The position numbers and the translations under genes are program-made. A stretch of DNA of 64,000 nucleotides from Tetrastigma voinierianum. Its lineage: Eukaryota > Streptophyta > Magnoliopsida > Vitales > Vitaceae. The stretch's first letter is position 1; each line of letters begins with the position of its first letter. Where the stretch lies: positions 4,154,001 through 4,218,000 of the forward strand of contig JAEQBH010000287.1 of NCBI GenBank assembly GCA_016808115.1, read 5' to 3'. This document shows, in pieces, positions 33,662 through 46,575 of this stretch. The notes beneath the pieces were generated by a model, which saw nothing but the letters and a program-made list of their open reading frames with translations, was not told the origin of the DNA and did not search any database.

Positions 33662-36519
33662 ACATTCCCATAGAGACCGAAACACACATACAAATTTATG
33701 ACCTTTATTACCCGAAAGGACTATTGTCGATCTTTGGCAGCGTACCAAAGCACGATGCTTAGGACCAAAGAACCGTCTGACTTTAGGCCGCTATTGAAAG
33801 GACTATTGTCTAATCCCAAACAACGGCGCCATAAAAACATTGATCTTATACTATATAAACCCGCCAATCTTAAAATGCAAATCATTTTCAAAGATTGGTT
33901 TAGAATTACGATATTACGCAGGTGCACGAGGTGAAATAAAATAAAATGGATTTGAATCAGATATCGATCCCCACGGAGATCTCAAAATTTTAAATCAACT
34001 ACCTGACTACTCAATTTTCATACTATTTGAACCTGAAATGATAGTAGGATCCCGACATTAAGGTCTTTGGAAAATTAAGCGAACAAAATAAGCTGAACCA
34101 TCGACATCTTTGGAAAAAAAAAAGGAATAAAGAATAGTTAATTTCTAATAAAGAAATGAATCTTTGAATAGTTATCCTCGGAAGACACATTAATAGAAAG
34201 CGATTATAGTGAACTATCGATTCTGTAGTTAATTACGATAAAATTTCTTGATTATCTCGAGTTTGAAATCTGTCGGCGTTGTAGTGCGTTGGATCTCTCC
34301 ACACTTCACATTTCATCATCCCAATTTATGGCTGATTCTCTCGAATAAATTAGATAACTACTTTTAAGAAGGGACTTCCTTAATGCAGGTATTTTTCTTT
34401 TCTTGATACTTCATACCCGTTTATGAATTTGTAAACCTTAGCTCCCGAGTTATCGGTCAGCGAGGATACTCTGACTTCAGTTGCTCCTCCTCGAAATTAG
34501 AATAATCCAGCCTTTCCTTGATTAGATCACGGCTAACACGGGATTGGCCTCGGCTATCAGATTAAAAATTGAGCTCTTTGCTTGTTTAAATAGATAACTC
34601 ATTCAACTTCGTTCTTGATTTCAAGTGAAGAGGATTTATCTAAGTGAACTTACAAAGCTCGAAAAGATCCTAATAGCCGAGGTTAGTATACCTTAGAAGA
34701 TATTTTTGTTCACTCTGCAGGAATGTCTTCCTGTGTCACTCAGAGGACCTCCTTGGCTCCAGTGTGCGCAAATCTTACTTGGGTATAAGAAGCCCGATAT
34801 TCGAGATCCCAGACAATAAACCCCGAGAACGAGTAAATTCATTAGCCAGAAATTAACAAACTCTTTGACTTATTCTGAGGAAAGATAAGTCGGCTATAAC
34901 GTTCTAGTAATGGTAGTTCCTCAATTCTTGAGAATTACACGATACAACACATTCCTCGATCATAAGAACCGCTGCGAATTTTGAAGCGAAGCAATCGAAT
35001 TCGGAAATTTATGCGAACTTCAAACATTCCGGAGTAGTAATTTAGAAAATTTAATCTGCATTCGGCTTATTTCAAGCGAAATAACATCCGGTCGAAATAC
35101 ACGAAAATAACAATACGAGTATAATACCTTTCTAAATAGCGGAAATAAAAAATAAGAAAAATAAAAGAAAAGAAAAGAAAAATAAAAGAAAATGAGCCTT
35201 ATTCTATCCGGAACCTCTAGATGCAGCGGCGCTGGCCTCTTGTAATGAAATTTGGATATTTGTGTATTATAGGGTTCTCAATTGGGCCCTAAATCCCGAT
35301 GTAGCTCTTTGTGGGTTTCAAAATGGTTTAGCGGTCGTACATTCAGTCAAGCTTCAGTTTCCTTGTCGTGACATCATCGATCTTCAGCGACATCACTCCA
35401 TCGCGACCTGGCTCAGGTCATCTGCGATTTTCAGGCGATCGCTCATGTTGTCGCTGGCAATGATATCTTGCCAGGCATCTCATTTTTGTGGCTCTGCTAC
35501 GCCCAGCTGACGGGTTCGATGTCGCGACCTCGATCCCATCGCTGACGTGACATGATTTGCAATCTTCTCTTGATGGTTTTGATGTCGTGACTTCAGCCTG
35601 CTTGTCGTGACATCGGTTCATTTCCGCCGAGAACTTTCATCTGCTGGTTGCGATGTGCGACATGTCGATCTCCGCGTCGCGGCATCCGACTTAGTTCTGC
35701 TGGGGCTTTATTTGGTTGCTCCCCATTATCGCGACCTCGATTCCGCGTCAGCGACATCGACGGAATCTTTGCGATCTTTAACTTGTCTTCGGATGTAAGC
35801 GACATCAATATGTTGTGACATTAGCTGACTCTTGCATGTTTCAATCTTATGCGCCACTTGTATCTTTCCCGATTGCTCTTGCTGTCGCGACATCAATCTC
35901 TTGTCGCGACATCACTTCATGCCTCCGCGAGTTTCAGGCGAACCGTTCACGATATGCATTGACATCGGTGTCTTGTAGCGACCTCACCTTGGGAGCTTTG
36001 ACCTTGGCCCGGCGGAGTCTTGTGTCGACTTGATCTCACGTGCGGGCGCCGACGCTAACTGGTTAAGTGGCTTCATCGGTCGAGCCTCTCGCCGGCTTAA
36101 AGGTGTTTTACATTTACGTGGCGACTACTCGCATCCAGTCACGACATCGACTCTTGTCGCGACCTCGAATGTCGCGGCGTGGTTCTCTTAGCTCACGATT
36201 ACCATATTTTACTTATCGGGTACTAGCATCGCTACACCGCATTAGATTCCTTCAATTCTCTTGGTGTCGCGACCTCGAATTGTATGCAAACCAGCTTTGC
36301 ATCGATGAATCGTCCGGTGTTTTCGTTTACGCTGCGCACGTTCATTGCACTTTTCCTCCGTATTCTTTATATTTTTCTCTTTGCATTTTCTTCTTTCTTC
36401 CATTTTACACGCTAATAACGGATGGGTGAGTTTTAACTGTATTTATGATAATTTGTCTCTTTTGATATGAAAATTAAGCAGAAAAATAGACTAAAAATAG
36501 ATGACTTTTAAGCTCATCA
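33662..36519 (-). repeat. Element C 3' LTR
   Basis: Partner of 46576-49380. It contains an internal PBS-like segment, CAAACAACGGCGCCATAAAA (33818-33837), a CTATATAAACC segment near 33850, an A/G-rich tract (35145-35200), the palindrome array (35362-36275) and the end AAGCTCATCA at 36519. Frames at 35815-36429 lie inside the array region and are not genes. Confidence 0.82.
35362..36275. repeat. GTCGCGAC palindrome array in C 3' LTR
   Basis: About five exact octamers by hand count and many near copies (GTCGTGAC, GTAGCGAC, GTCAGCGAC), often followed by ATC or CTCG. Confidence 0.85.
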
Positions 36520-36520
36520 A

Positions 36521-36534
36521 ACTCCCCACGACTT
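36521..36534 (-). other. Polypurine tract of element C
   Basis: The minus strand reads AAGTCGTGGGGAGT directly before the LTR start TGATGAGC. It has a GGGGAG core in the position required to prime plus-strand DNA synthesis. Confidence 0.5.
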
Positions 36535-38890
36535 AAAATTTTGTGTCCTCGGCGAAAAGAAAAAGAAAGAATTGTTTGTCCTCGGAAACAAAATAATTTT
36601 TAAGGACATTTTTACGCGATTTGTTCTGCTTGAGTTTCATTAAATTTAATTGCAATGCAAGGTATCTGAAATTTTACGTACATCTGGCTTGAGTCAGTTG
36701 AGTTGGTCTACCTCTTTATCTTTATCTGAAAACTAAAATGTTGAAATTGTTTTACAAACAATATACTCATTGGATCCTGTTGAATAATGAATTGTTTTCC
36801 TTTCTCATTTTATTGTTGAGTCATTTAACTCCCTAAAGTTCTTCACAATTTTGATTGTTTCCCTTCTTGAATTCCATAGGCTTGTTTTCATATTGATCTC
36901 AACAATGTAAGAGTGATTTAAATATGAATCAATCGGGTCTTTTGGGCTTATATTGTGAGGCTTAGGTAATGGGTAGGATGGAAGGTGCCAGGTTAAGATT
37001 ACCCACGAACATTTTCTCTTCCTGTTCTACCCTTTCTTTCTTATAGTTTCTCACAATAAACTCCCCTAAACTTCATGTTTGGGGATATCTCTTTGATTTA
37101 ACTCATTTGAGGAGGCTGTATTCCCTGTTTTACACTTATAATTTCATGGGAATTTCGCCAGTTTGCTACCACTAAGGGATAGTGCAATGTTTTAACTTTT
37201 AGGCTTTCTAACACTCTTAGCGAACTTTGGGTTGGTAACTCCCATACCGGATGGCATTAGGGTACTAGGTGTTGAAACACAAGAACTTAATTGTTAGAGT
37301 TAGACCCTGAAGATAAAAACTTATTACTAGAGCCTTCTTTTACGTTGCATTTTACGCTCTTTGCCTTTCTTTTCATTCCTTTTTGAGTTCCTTAAAAATA
37401 TATACTCCCTGACTTCATTTCTTTCTTCCTCTTTGAATTCACGGGTAATCTGGGTTCTTTCTTGAAGGATTGATGTCTTAGGATGAGTTGGGGTTTTCCA
37501 TTGGTTTATTTTTGAAGAACAGGCTTGTTGGCTCAAATTCTGGAATACGCCTTATACCATGTCGGCATATAGATAAGGATATTTGGATAGTGACATCGAA
37601 GATAGCTGCATCATCTCTTGTCCAGCTGTATCACAGATTTCGCCTCATTGATAATCTAACAAATTCTAGAATTTGGTTGACGATTCTTGACTAACCATAG
37701 GGAGTACCTTGACTCATTTTATTTATGAGTAGTTAAGTTAATTGATATTCAAGGTTCCTTGACTTCACTGTTCATACTCTGATCTCAAAATATGTTTTGT
37801 TCCTTCTATTGTATTATACTCAATTGGACTTATCATTTCAGACTTAAGTAACTTTTTGCACCTTGTGTTTCAATCAAGCTGTATTCATTTGTCCTTGTGC
37901 GAATTTTCCTCATTTATTACTTCTACTCTAAGCTAGCCATTCAGTCTAAGATAATGTCCTCTCGAGTTTTATTCTTGAACTATTTTCCTACCTTGATTTC
38001 CTAATCATCTGACCACAGCGACATAACATTGAACAATCAATTGCAAAATAGCACACAACACTTCAATTTAAATTTCTCATTTTATTTATGATTAATTTGC
38101 AGCGTGGAATTACGGTATGGGAGAAGGATGGTCTTGGTCAGTGGGGAGAAGTCTATTTTTCTTTTGAAATAGTCGGGGCAAAAGAATGTTGGGGGGATCT
38201 AGGTCTAATGTACCTAAATGGGCTGGAAATTGGAATTTTCATCTAACTGCTTTCTTCTGGTTTCCTTCTCCAGCTTTGTTCTTCTAATAGAAAATCATCA
38301 GAAGATCAGCCTTCTTGTTGACTCATCTTGCCTCTTTCCCAAGCCATTCATTGTATTTCCATTTCAGTCATCGCTGAATTTGTGAGGTGTTGTTAATCAA
38401 TCTGAAATTTTCAAGCCATTCATACGCACCAATGGATTCGGTCTCCATTGCTTTTTGTCTACATAGTTCGGTTTGTTTTCCAGCTCCCTACGTAGAGATT
38501 TGTACGGTAATTTGAGAGCCCTTTATCGCTCCCCCGAATTTGGTGTCATGCTCTTTATCTCTTTTCTCTAACAATCTTTAGAGTTGAGAGTCGCGATCAA
38601 GCGCTTGATGTGAAAGCTTCATGACTCGATTTTAGTTTCGTTAACAAATCGTGATCTCTTTCCTTCATTTCTTTCTTGAACTCTTCTCCTTCTTTATGAC
38701 ATTTTCCCATACGTACTCTTTTACGTTGAGTTCTTTCTTTCCCCTTTGTTATTCTCTTCTTTGGATCTCCACCTCCACCACTCCCATACTCTTTTCTGTT
38801 TCAACTCCTTCTTCCTTGTTGGTCTCTTCTTTCAATTCTTTTGCCACATTCCTTCTAGATTCTGTTTTCGTTCCACTCTCTCTCTTTCTT
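36535..38890 (-). other. Element C 3' non-coding region
   Basis: No gene is seen in this 2.3-kb stretch between ORF2 and the 3' LTR. It corresponds in place to 58000-60791 of element D; a C-rich CCCCCAACATT block (near 38196 here, 59090 in D) is shared. Small frames such as 38651-38926 are pyrimidine-rich low-complexity translations. Confidence 0.5.
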
Positions 38891-40121
38891 CTATTCTCTT
38901 ACGCATGGCATGAGGCTTCGAATTGAGTTGTTCTCTTGTCTTTCCTTTTGAGCTTTCTCAGTGTTAAATTTACATTTTTGTACGGGAGGAGGCGACGAGG
39001 GATGGAGAAGTCTATTGAAATTGTCTTCCTCCACGCCCCCTTGATGTCTCAAACGTGCTTGTCGTTGTGGTCGGGCGGTATCTTTAGGTGCTCGCTCCTT
39101 GTTCAGTGCCTGCAGGTCTCGCGCACCTACAGTCCTTGGCTTGGAAAAGCCGCCCTCTGTTTTTTCTACTAGCATCACTTTTTCCTCGGTTCTTGGCCCC
39201 TTGCGCTCTGTCGGAAGGAGTGGTGAAGCTACGGGACTTCTTCTTCGACTCCCAATTCCTTTCACCTGACCTTGACATGGGGCTATTTATTGTTCTTTGG
39301 GGTGAGGAAGCCGGACCTCTTTTGTTCCTTGTGATACCTCGCTGATAGAGTTCTCATGATAACTCTATGATCTTAGCCCACCCCTTGAGTATGGCGTACG
39401 GCCCGGTCTACGGCTTCTTGTTCTCTCGGCGTGCGCCAAATGTTTTGTTGGAACCAGCAGATGCAAAAGTAAAACCATACCTTAGGCTTCCTGGTGAGGC
39501 TTCCCTGTTCGAGTTCTTGGCACCTTGCCATGGTCCCTAGCGCCCTTCCATCGGTAGAGCTTCGTGATCTTTCTAAATTCCGGTTTCCAAAATTTTGCTT
39601 GAATTTTGAGCCATTCTTGTGTATTGTCTTCCCCATAGGCCTTGTTGATGGCCTTGGCAAATATGAGACCCGGACTCTCCCAACATAAACGGCTCCGTCC
39701 TTAAGCCGCACCATATTGGAATAAAACTCTCTGATCTTTTGTATACCTTTTTTGGTGTGTGCAGGAGACCTCTCCCATCCTCTGCAACCCATCATCTCCC
39801 CAGAGAAAGGAGTCACGGGGTTTTGAATCTCCTTTCTGTAACAAAACCCTTGTTAGCATAGTACTTAACTTTCCCTTTGGGAATAAGCTTCGTCGGATCT
39901 GATCTTCCCTCAACGCTTCTTAACTTCTCTCCTCACTTGCCCCTTTCTGCTGCCTTGAGAGTTGCTTCGGAACTTACGGTGTTTTCGATGGCATCTCTCT
40001 GCTGCTCTTCTCGGCCAAATCTCTCATCTATTGTTCTCCTTAGGCGAGTTTCTTCTTCTTCGATTGTTCGGTGCTCCTCGTAATCTCGTGCAGGTTAGGG
40101 ACAGGTGGGAATTTCAGCCAT
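38891..40121 (-). pseudogene. Element C ORF2 (extra 3' ORF, plant transposon-protein-like)
   Basis: A start codon at 40121 opens MAEIPTCP. A charged Glu/Arg-rich stretch follows (EEHRTIEEEETRLRRTIDER near 40080-40020), then in another frame EFYSNMVRLKDGAVYVGRVR, then an NGSKFK block, and further blocks to about 39080. The EFYxNxVR...VYVRGV...P pattern is shared with ORF2 of D and resembles the family annotated in plants as a putative plant transposon protein, often found 3' of pol in Athila/Tat elements. The product's function is unknown. Frames are broken at least three times. It is separated from integrase by a spacer carrying GTCGCGAC palindromes. Confidence 0.65.
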
Positions 40122-40349
40122 CGGAGATAAGAGGCTTTGAAGTGGAATGCTAGGGTTTCGGAGTTGAGATTCGAGGAGGAAGGCGAAGGTGAATAGTTAT
40201 GTGGTTTGGAGTGAATGATACAGTTTCCAACAGTTGCAATTCGATCAATGTTCGTGGGAGTGGGATAATGCTTCAATTAAGACTGTGCGACTTCAATTCC
40301 CGTTTTTATTTTAGGTCATTAAATTTAGGGCTTTTTGAGCAGTGGTTGG

Positions 40350-40742
40350 CACATGTCGCACTTTTATGTCGCGACCTACCTAATATGTCGCGGCAATCTG
40401 GGGTTCTTAGGTTGTTTGATGTAGCGATTAATCCTTCTTCTTTTGAAACTTAATTCCTTTGTCGCGACATGTATCTCCCTTCACTCCATACTCACTAATT
40501 GTTCTTTCCCAAATGGTCAGACATCGATGTTTTGTAAAAGCGGCTGACTTTGTCGCGACATAACCTTCTTTATCACGTGACCGAGCCCTTGAATTGATGA
40601 TTTCATAAACTTTGAATTCTCTTATTGTTTCTTAACAGTTTAGACATCTCTTCGGGCATATTTTAAGCGAGGTCCCAACAATTAATTGAATATCTGAGTG
40701 GGTTAGGAGAAAGTTACTCCCCTTTTTCTCATGTCGCGACTC
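40350..40742. repeat. GTCGCGAC cluster between integrase and ORF2 of C
   Basis: Four exact octamers (near 40368, 40462, 40553 and 40735) and degenerate neighbours lie just upstream of ORF2 in the element's orientation. Element D has the same arrangement at 56722-57070. Confidence 0.85.
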
Positions 40743-41124
40743 CTCTGCAAGTTGCTGGAATTACTCTTGTAGTTGCCTTGCTATTCATGTCTTTAACGTT
40801 CGAAGATCAACGCTGCCAATATTCGAAAATTCTAATTAAACTACAATCTATTTTAAAAATTAAATCCTATCCTTCTAGAAAGCATCGACCCTAATTTCTA
40901 TTAACTAAAAGAAAAGAAATATTTCAAAATTTAAATTCGAAATTTAAATCCTCATGGAAGTTCCACCCTCCATTTATTTTGCTCGATTTTGAGTCCTTAA
41001 ATTTGGACTTCTTTGTTGTGGTTCCCTCTTCTTTTCCTCGAATTGATTGGAGTTCTTGACTTTCCTCTTCCTTTGTTGAGATAATGCTTTAACCTTTGTC
41101 CATTGTGTGAATTCTTCCCCATTA

Positions 41125-42330
41125 TCAGTCTTGATTATTCTTTGCTCCAAATGTAGTACTTGATACTACTGTGTATGGCCCGCTCCAATTGGATTTTAAT
41201 TTCACAGAGTAACTTGATCTAGAATTAAACGACATATGTTCCCCCTGTTTTGAACTCTTTCCTCGGATTTTTCGATCCATGCCATTTCTTTGTCTTGTCT
41301 TTGTATATTCTAGCATTATCATGACTTCATTTCTCAGTTCTTCGGTCGAGACGGTTAGACAATCTTTCTTCCCTTGCTGGCCTTAAAAAATCGAAGTTTA
41401 ATTTCTTGATGGCCCATTGCCTTGTATTCTAGTGAGGTAGATGACATGGTTTTGCAAAAGCAACTACGTATGGGGACATTCGATGGGAGTTTGTATGCGA
41501 TCACCAATAGCACCAGGAGTGCATCATCAAGTTTGGAGAAGACCAATCCTTCTGCCAGGCTCACACCGGTCTTTTCAAGTATTCTTTTGATCTCTCCACA
41601 TTGGAAATTTCTGCTTCTCCGTTAGTTTGGGGATGATAGGCTAAGCTACGGTACATGCCTGATCATTACTGCTCATGAGTTTTGCAAATATTTATTTGCA
41701 AAATAAGTTCCAAATCACTAATGATGGTTACGGGGAGTTCCAAACACAGCAAAATATTCTTTTGCGAAACTCACAATGTATTAGCATCATTCCTTGGACA
41801 GGCCCACTTTGCTTCCCACCCGTTTAGACGTAATCTGTTAAGTATGTATAGGTTTCAAATGATGGTAAGGAAAGGTCCCATAAAATCTATTCCCCGAACA
41901 TCAAAAATTTGTATCACCATAATACCTTTAGGGCATTTCATTCCTATTTCTTTGATATTTCAATCTTTGGCATCAGTACACAATTTCACCACTCTTGCCT
42001 GATCTCACGAAGATAGTGGGCGATAAAACTGATTGGAGTATCTTGTAATTGTTCTTTCTCCGAGAAAAAATCGCCCCCGTATGGTGATGCATGGCATTCA
42101 TTTAAAATGTTGCCTTGTTCTGTACAGCACACATCTTCTTATTATCATGTCGGCACCTCTCTTGAATAATAGTGGGTCATCGAATATAATATCTATTCAT
42201 CTAGGTTCGAGTTTCCTCTCTTACGTTGGTATTTGGATTACGAAGGCATTACTCCTTGAAGCGGATAATTCACAATATATCGGCTATACCATGGAAGTTG
42301 GAAGGAAACCTTGAATAATTGCTCATCGGG
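41125..42330 (-). pseudogene. Element C integrase remnant
   Basis: Read right to left: a VRGIDFMGPF block (the residues around the first catalytic Asp) near 41895, TIISDLELIL near 41720 where Athila has TIISDGGSHF, LAYHPQTNGEAEISN near 41640, a SPY.VAFAKPCHLPH block near 41430, then a segment with WAIKKLNFD near 41390 and the terminal NARIYKDKTKKWH near 41300. These match Athila-lineage integrase in order. The second catalytic Asp context is partly altered and frames are broken by stops and indels. Confidence 0.8.
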
Positions 42331-42900
42331 AAGTTCTGCATTAAGCGCACATTTTCTTCTTCATCAATTTCCCTTCTTTCTACTCTTGTGAGTGGTGATC
42401 ACATTGTCACATCGCTGCTATCCTTTATTCCAAATCAAACTCTTCTGTAATGACACCCACCCTTATCAATCTTGGCTTAGCTTCTTTTTTCGACATCAGG
42501 TACTTGATTGCTGCATGATCAGTGTGAATTACCACATGGGATCCTAAAATGTATTAATACAAATTTTCTGACGAAATCTTATGGCTAGCATCTCGGCACC
42601 GATTCGTGAGTAGTTCTCTTTGTGCTTCATTGAAGGTCTTACTAGCATAGTATATGGCCTGAATACTTTCTCTTTTCTTTGCCCGACCACGACTCTATAG
42701 CAAAATCAACGGCATCACACATTATTTAAAATCCACCAGTTCAAGTCACAAATTAAGGCATTATGAGTGCACATTGTCTGATCTTGATTTAAATCAAAGC
42801 ATCTTTGCGAAAATCATGAATTGAACCTTGTATCCTTTTCCGATGTCATAGTGGTGCATTTATTTTGAAAAGTCTTTGATGAATCTCTGTAAAATCTAAC
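42331..42900 (-). pseudogene. Element C RNase H remnant
   Basis: Recognisable blocks are a YYASKTFNEAQR-like segment (plus coordinates about 42625-42660), HTDHAAIKYLMSKKEAKPRL (about 42465-42530) and a segment equivalent to the EFDLE end near 42430. The order and motifs match the RNase H of D at 54600-55020. Confidence 0.75.
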
Positions 42901-43900
42901 ATCTTGAAACTTCTTACTCCTTTTCTGTGGTAGGTGGTCGAGTCTTGATGATGGATACTTGATTTGGTCGACTTAGTCGATAGCCGAAATTACATGCCCG
43001 AACGATGCAATACATTACCATAAAATGACATTTTTCCCAATTGAGTGCTATTTGCTTGTCTTGGCATCTTTCGTCTTGTTTCAGTTGTTTAAACGTGATC
43101 AAAATTTGGATCCATGGTAAAATCATCCATGAAAATTTCCATCACTTAACTTCAGCAAATGCGAGAATATAGACATCATGCACCTGCGGAATGTGGTAGA
43201 CATTACATAATAACCAAAACGACATCATACGAATGCAAGGTACCATAAGGGCATGTGAGCGTGGTCTTCTCTTGATCCTGCAGTGCAATAGCAATAAATT
43301 TATATCACAGTACCCATCCGAGAAAACAAAGAAGGTAAGGTGTCCTGTAACTTTATCAATCACGATCAATGAAAAGCGAGAAATAGTCTTACGGTTGATG
43401 TATTCAACTACATGTCAATACATACCCTCCATCCACATCTTTATTTTTATTTGGAATCAATTCATTTTTCATTTTACGATCACAGTAAGCCTCATTTCTT
43501 CGGAACCACACTAGGCCATTTCGCTGAGGTATGCGATATAGCATAGATAAAACCGGCATTTAGCAATTTGAGCACCTCCTTCGACTACTTCCTTCATGCT
43601 TGGATTCGGCCTCCTTTTGGTGTTCTGGAATGGTTTTGAAGTCTCTTCTATGAATCTTATGCATACAAATTGATGGGCTGATACCCTTGACTTAAATGGA
43701 CAGTGTGATTCATATCAGCACCATAACTCTTTCCCGGTAATCTTTGTTCCTCGTTTCTCCATAATACATTGAAATGATCTTGGTTTTCTTTGGTAATTCT
43801 AAGTAGGCATACTTTCGTGACATGGCAACTCTTTCAAACTAAACCTTCTATCTTTTGGTCTCTTGATGAATTTCCTCGTTTTCACTATCTTATTATCTTT
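42901..43900 (-). pseudogene. Element C reverse transcriptase remnant
   Basis: Read right to left: VIDKVTGH..FF.FSDGY near 43365-43310, a weak match to the Athila finger/palm region, then PQVHDVYILAF near 43190. The catalytic box MEIFMDDFTM falls at about 43140-43110 (FMDDF at 43133-43119), followed by QIALNWEKCHFMV at about 43055-43015. FMDD in place of YVDD is normal for Athila. A charge-rich stretch and stops separate the blocks. Confidence 0.82.
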
Positions 43901-43949
43901 TGTTTTGCTTGAGCTGGCCACGGTTTCTAGCATGAAGCTGCGTATGGAA

Positions 43950-44420
43950 ATTCGAGAATAGACATCTTAGGTATAAAATTCATCTCTTTTCATTGATGGC
44001 CCCGGAGTGTTACAATGTTGTTAACATCGAGTTGGAAATAGAGATAAAATCAGCTACATTGTGACCTTCCTTTCCTATGCATATTTTGCATACTTTTAAT
44101 CAAAGTTAACCTGTGACTTCTTCTCCCGACCCTTAAGATAGAACTCGCTTTTTGCATGTCAATCAAGGCTGCTCCGGTAGCTAGGAATGGTCTTCCCAAT
44201 AGTAGGAATTACTTGTGAATCTTCTTCCATGTCGAATGATGAAGTCCTGCGGGAATCTGAGCTTCCCGATAGTGACCCGACACATCTTCAATGACCCCTT
44301 GGGTTTCACCATCGTCGTGCGCCATTTGAAGAGTAACAGTTGTGGGAATAAGCTCCCCAACTTAATTTCTTAGCGACGAAAGAGGCATCAGTTGATCGTT
44401 AGCTCTGATCATGGCTTCAT
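43950..44420 (-). pseudogene. Element C aspartic protease remnant
   Basis: The minus strand reads LLLGRPFLATGAALIDMQKA at about 44200-44145, the intact C-terminal signature of Athila protease. Upstream, in other frames, MPLSSLRN and then ELIPTTVTLQMA (near 44380-44320) match the usual segment before the signature. The catalytic DTG/DSG triad was not identified. Confidence 0.78.
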
Positions 44421-44424
44421 TAAA

Positions 44425-46202
44425 TTCCATTCCTCCCGTGATACAAAGGTGTGAAACCTCCGGGTCCTTATTATTCTTTCTTGGTAGTTCCTTTAGATTC
44501 TTGCCTTTATGATGCGGTGAGATTCACTATTGCTGCCTGCTTTATTTTTCTTTTCTTGCTCGGTATGTCCTTGAAATTTTGCATAAAGTGGCATCTAGTC
44601 ACCATCGATAAGGGCATCTTGATCTCCGGCTTGGAAAGTTTTAAAGAGGCCTTGACGCTCCTCCATCTTGATTTGCGGTCTTTGTGAAATGGGGCTAGCG
44701 AGCTTTGTTCCCTTGGATGTTAACCTGCCCCCTGACTCCTTGCTTTGTCATTCTCCGGTGTCTCTTCCCTTTTCTGAAGGTCTTGCTACTTCTTCGTTCT
44801 TTGTCTCCCTTTTTCTTTCTTCTCTTAACTCCTTCCACTCCTCGATTTTGCCACAGCCATGTAGTCTTTAGGACATCTTGTGTCACTTAGGAGGCATCTT
44901 TCCTTTGGCTACGGGGGTGGGCCGGTACCACACACTTGTGTCTCCAGGTTCTTGGGGATGCATTTGTAGTGTTAAAAATTTGAAGTGGTATGTTGCTTCC
45001 GATTCTCGAACTTTTGTTCATGGAGGTTAATGACTTTTATTATCCCCGTAAATCACGACATCTGTTCCTCAAAAAGATGAGGCCCTCCTCTGACTCTGAT
45101 ATTCGTTTACTGTGTCATTTCCTAGCTGCTGCTTTGCTTTCTTTGGAACAACAATTAATTTCTTGATACCCTTGATGAGGGTTTTGTCCCTGTCTTTGGC
45201 AGCCCCTCCGCCCATCTGAGAAGTTCTCATGGTTCCTGAGTCTTTGGGTGATAATGTCTTTGGAAGGTTAGGATTGGGTTTGAAATGGTAAACTCTTGGC
45301 TCCTGATCATTAACTCTCTTGTCATTAGTCAGCCGGTTACTCTTTGACACTCCCTTCCATTAACTCCCTTTCGGTGTTCCTATTTCATGGCGGTGTGTGT
45401 CTTTGCTTTCTTGCTTGTCTAACTTTTATTGCATAATGGCATCCAGCTTGGCCTCCATGTTTGTCATCTTGCTGGCTCCATGATCCCCTTTCCTCTGCTT
45501 TGTTTCCTCACCGAAAGTTCGAAGGAGTTTTCATGTTACGTTTAGCGGATCTTGATCGGCTCCTTTTGCCTCTTCGTACTTTTCGTTTGAATGCTCCCGA
45601 CGCCAAACATCGATGATCCCTTTTTGATATATCATTCATGGCACTGATATACAATGTCCATCTGAGTCTTGGATCTATCCCGACCACATTGGAGCGTCTT
45701 CTCGTAGCCGTTTGAATCTTTCCCGAAGCTCACATACGGGCTTTCATCACCCCCTGCTGGAACACCGTGATTTCTCCTTCTTTCTGTGGTTAGGGCTGGG
45801 GGAAAGAATCTACCTAAGTAGGCCTCAACTAACTCCTCCAGTATCAAACGAACCATATGGTAAAGATTCATACCATGTGGGCTGCTGTATCTCTTAGAGA
45901 ATAGGAATAGGTACGAGTTTCTGACTTGGTCTGCCCCGGTCGAAGCAGCAGTATTGGCCATCTGAAAGTCTTCAGTGCTCGTTTGGATCTTGATTGGGAT
46001 GACGATAAAGCGATCTTGCTAGACCATTATGTCGATCTTTGACTTTAATTGAAATTATTAGCATCTACTTCTTGAAATTTGTCGTCGGCCCGAGTATTCT
46101 TCTGTATAATTGATCTCAGAAAATCCTCCATTGTATCGGTGGTAGAGGCGCTACAAAACTTCTTACATATGTATTTGACTGATCTTGCCTTTCATCTGCC
46201 AT
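44425..46202 (-). pseudogene. Element C gag remnant
   Basis: A start codon at 46202 opens MADERQDQSNTYVRSFVAP, then a stop. An open frame at 45961-45632 contains EELVEAYLGRFFPPALTTER (about 45860-45800) and TQMDIVYQ, both hallmark gag blocks also seen in D. Downstream, 45350-45069 and 44886-44695 are Lys/Arg-rich linker frames before protease. No CCHC knuckle could be read. The gag start lies 360 bases after the PBS. Confidence 0.8.
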
Positions 46203-46474
46203 GGTTGAGTTTTACGCCTTCTTAGTCTTTCTCGAAGCAGGCGTCGCTACATTCGTGTCGGTACAGGTCGGATCGATTACATTCACATGCATGAAGTTTT
46301 ACAGCGAAACATACTCCCGTGTGGATTAGTCAAATCATAAAATATATTCAATATGGGTTGTTAAGATCGGTGGCTACATGAGTCTTTGCGAAGCGCTATT
46401 TTTGTTCTTTTCTTTTAAAAATGTCAATTAGTATTTCTTTCTTTCATCGGATATTGATTACAAAATTCTTCGAT

Positions 46475-46575
46475 CCGACAACGGCGCCATAAAACTGTTC
46501 ATAGAACGAAGAACTCGTACAACTTTGCTGGCCACCCTATTGCAAAGGACTATTGTCTAATCCGACAGGCGCCAT
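46475..46575 (-). other. Element C PBS, present twice in tandem
   Basis: On the minus strand TGGCGCCTGTCGG (46574-46562) adjoins the LTR, and TGGCGCCGTTGTCGG (46489-46475) lies 85 bases further in. Each is followed by a repeated segment that includes GGACTATTGTCTAATCC on the plus strand. Both resemble the tRNA-Asp-type PBS. The LTR-adjacent copy has lost two bases of the core, the inner copy is the better match. Confidence 0.7.
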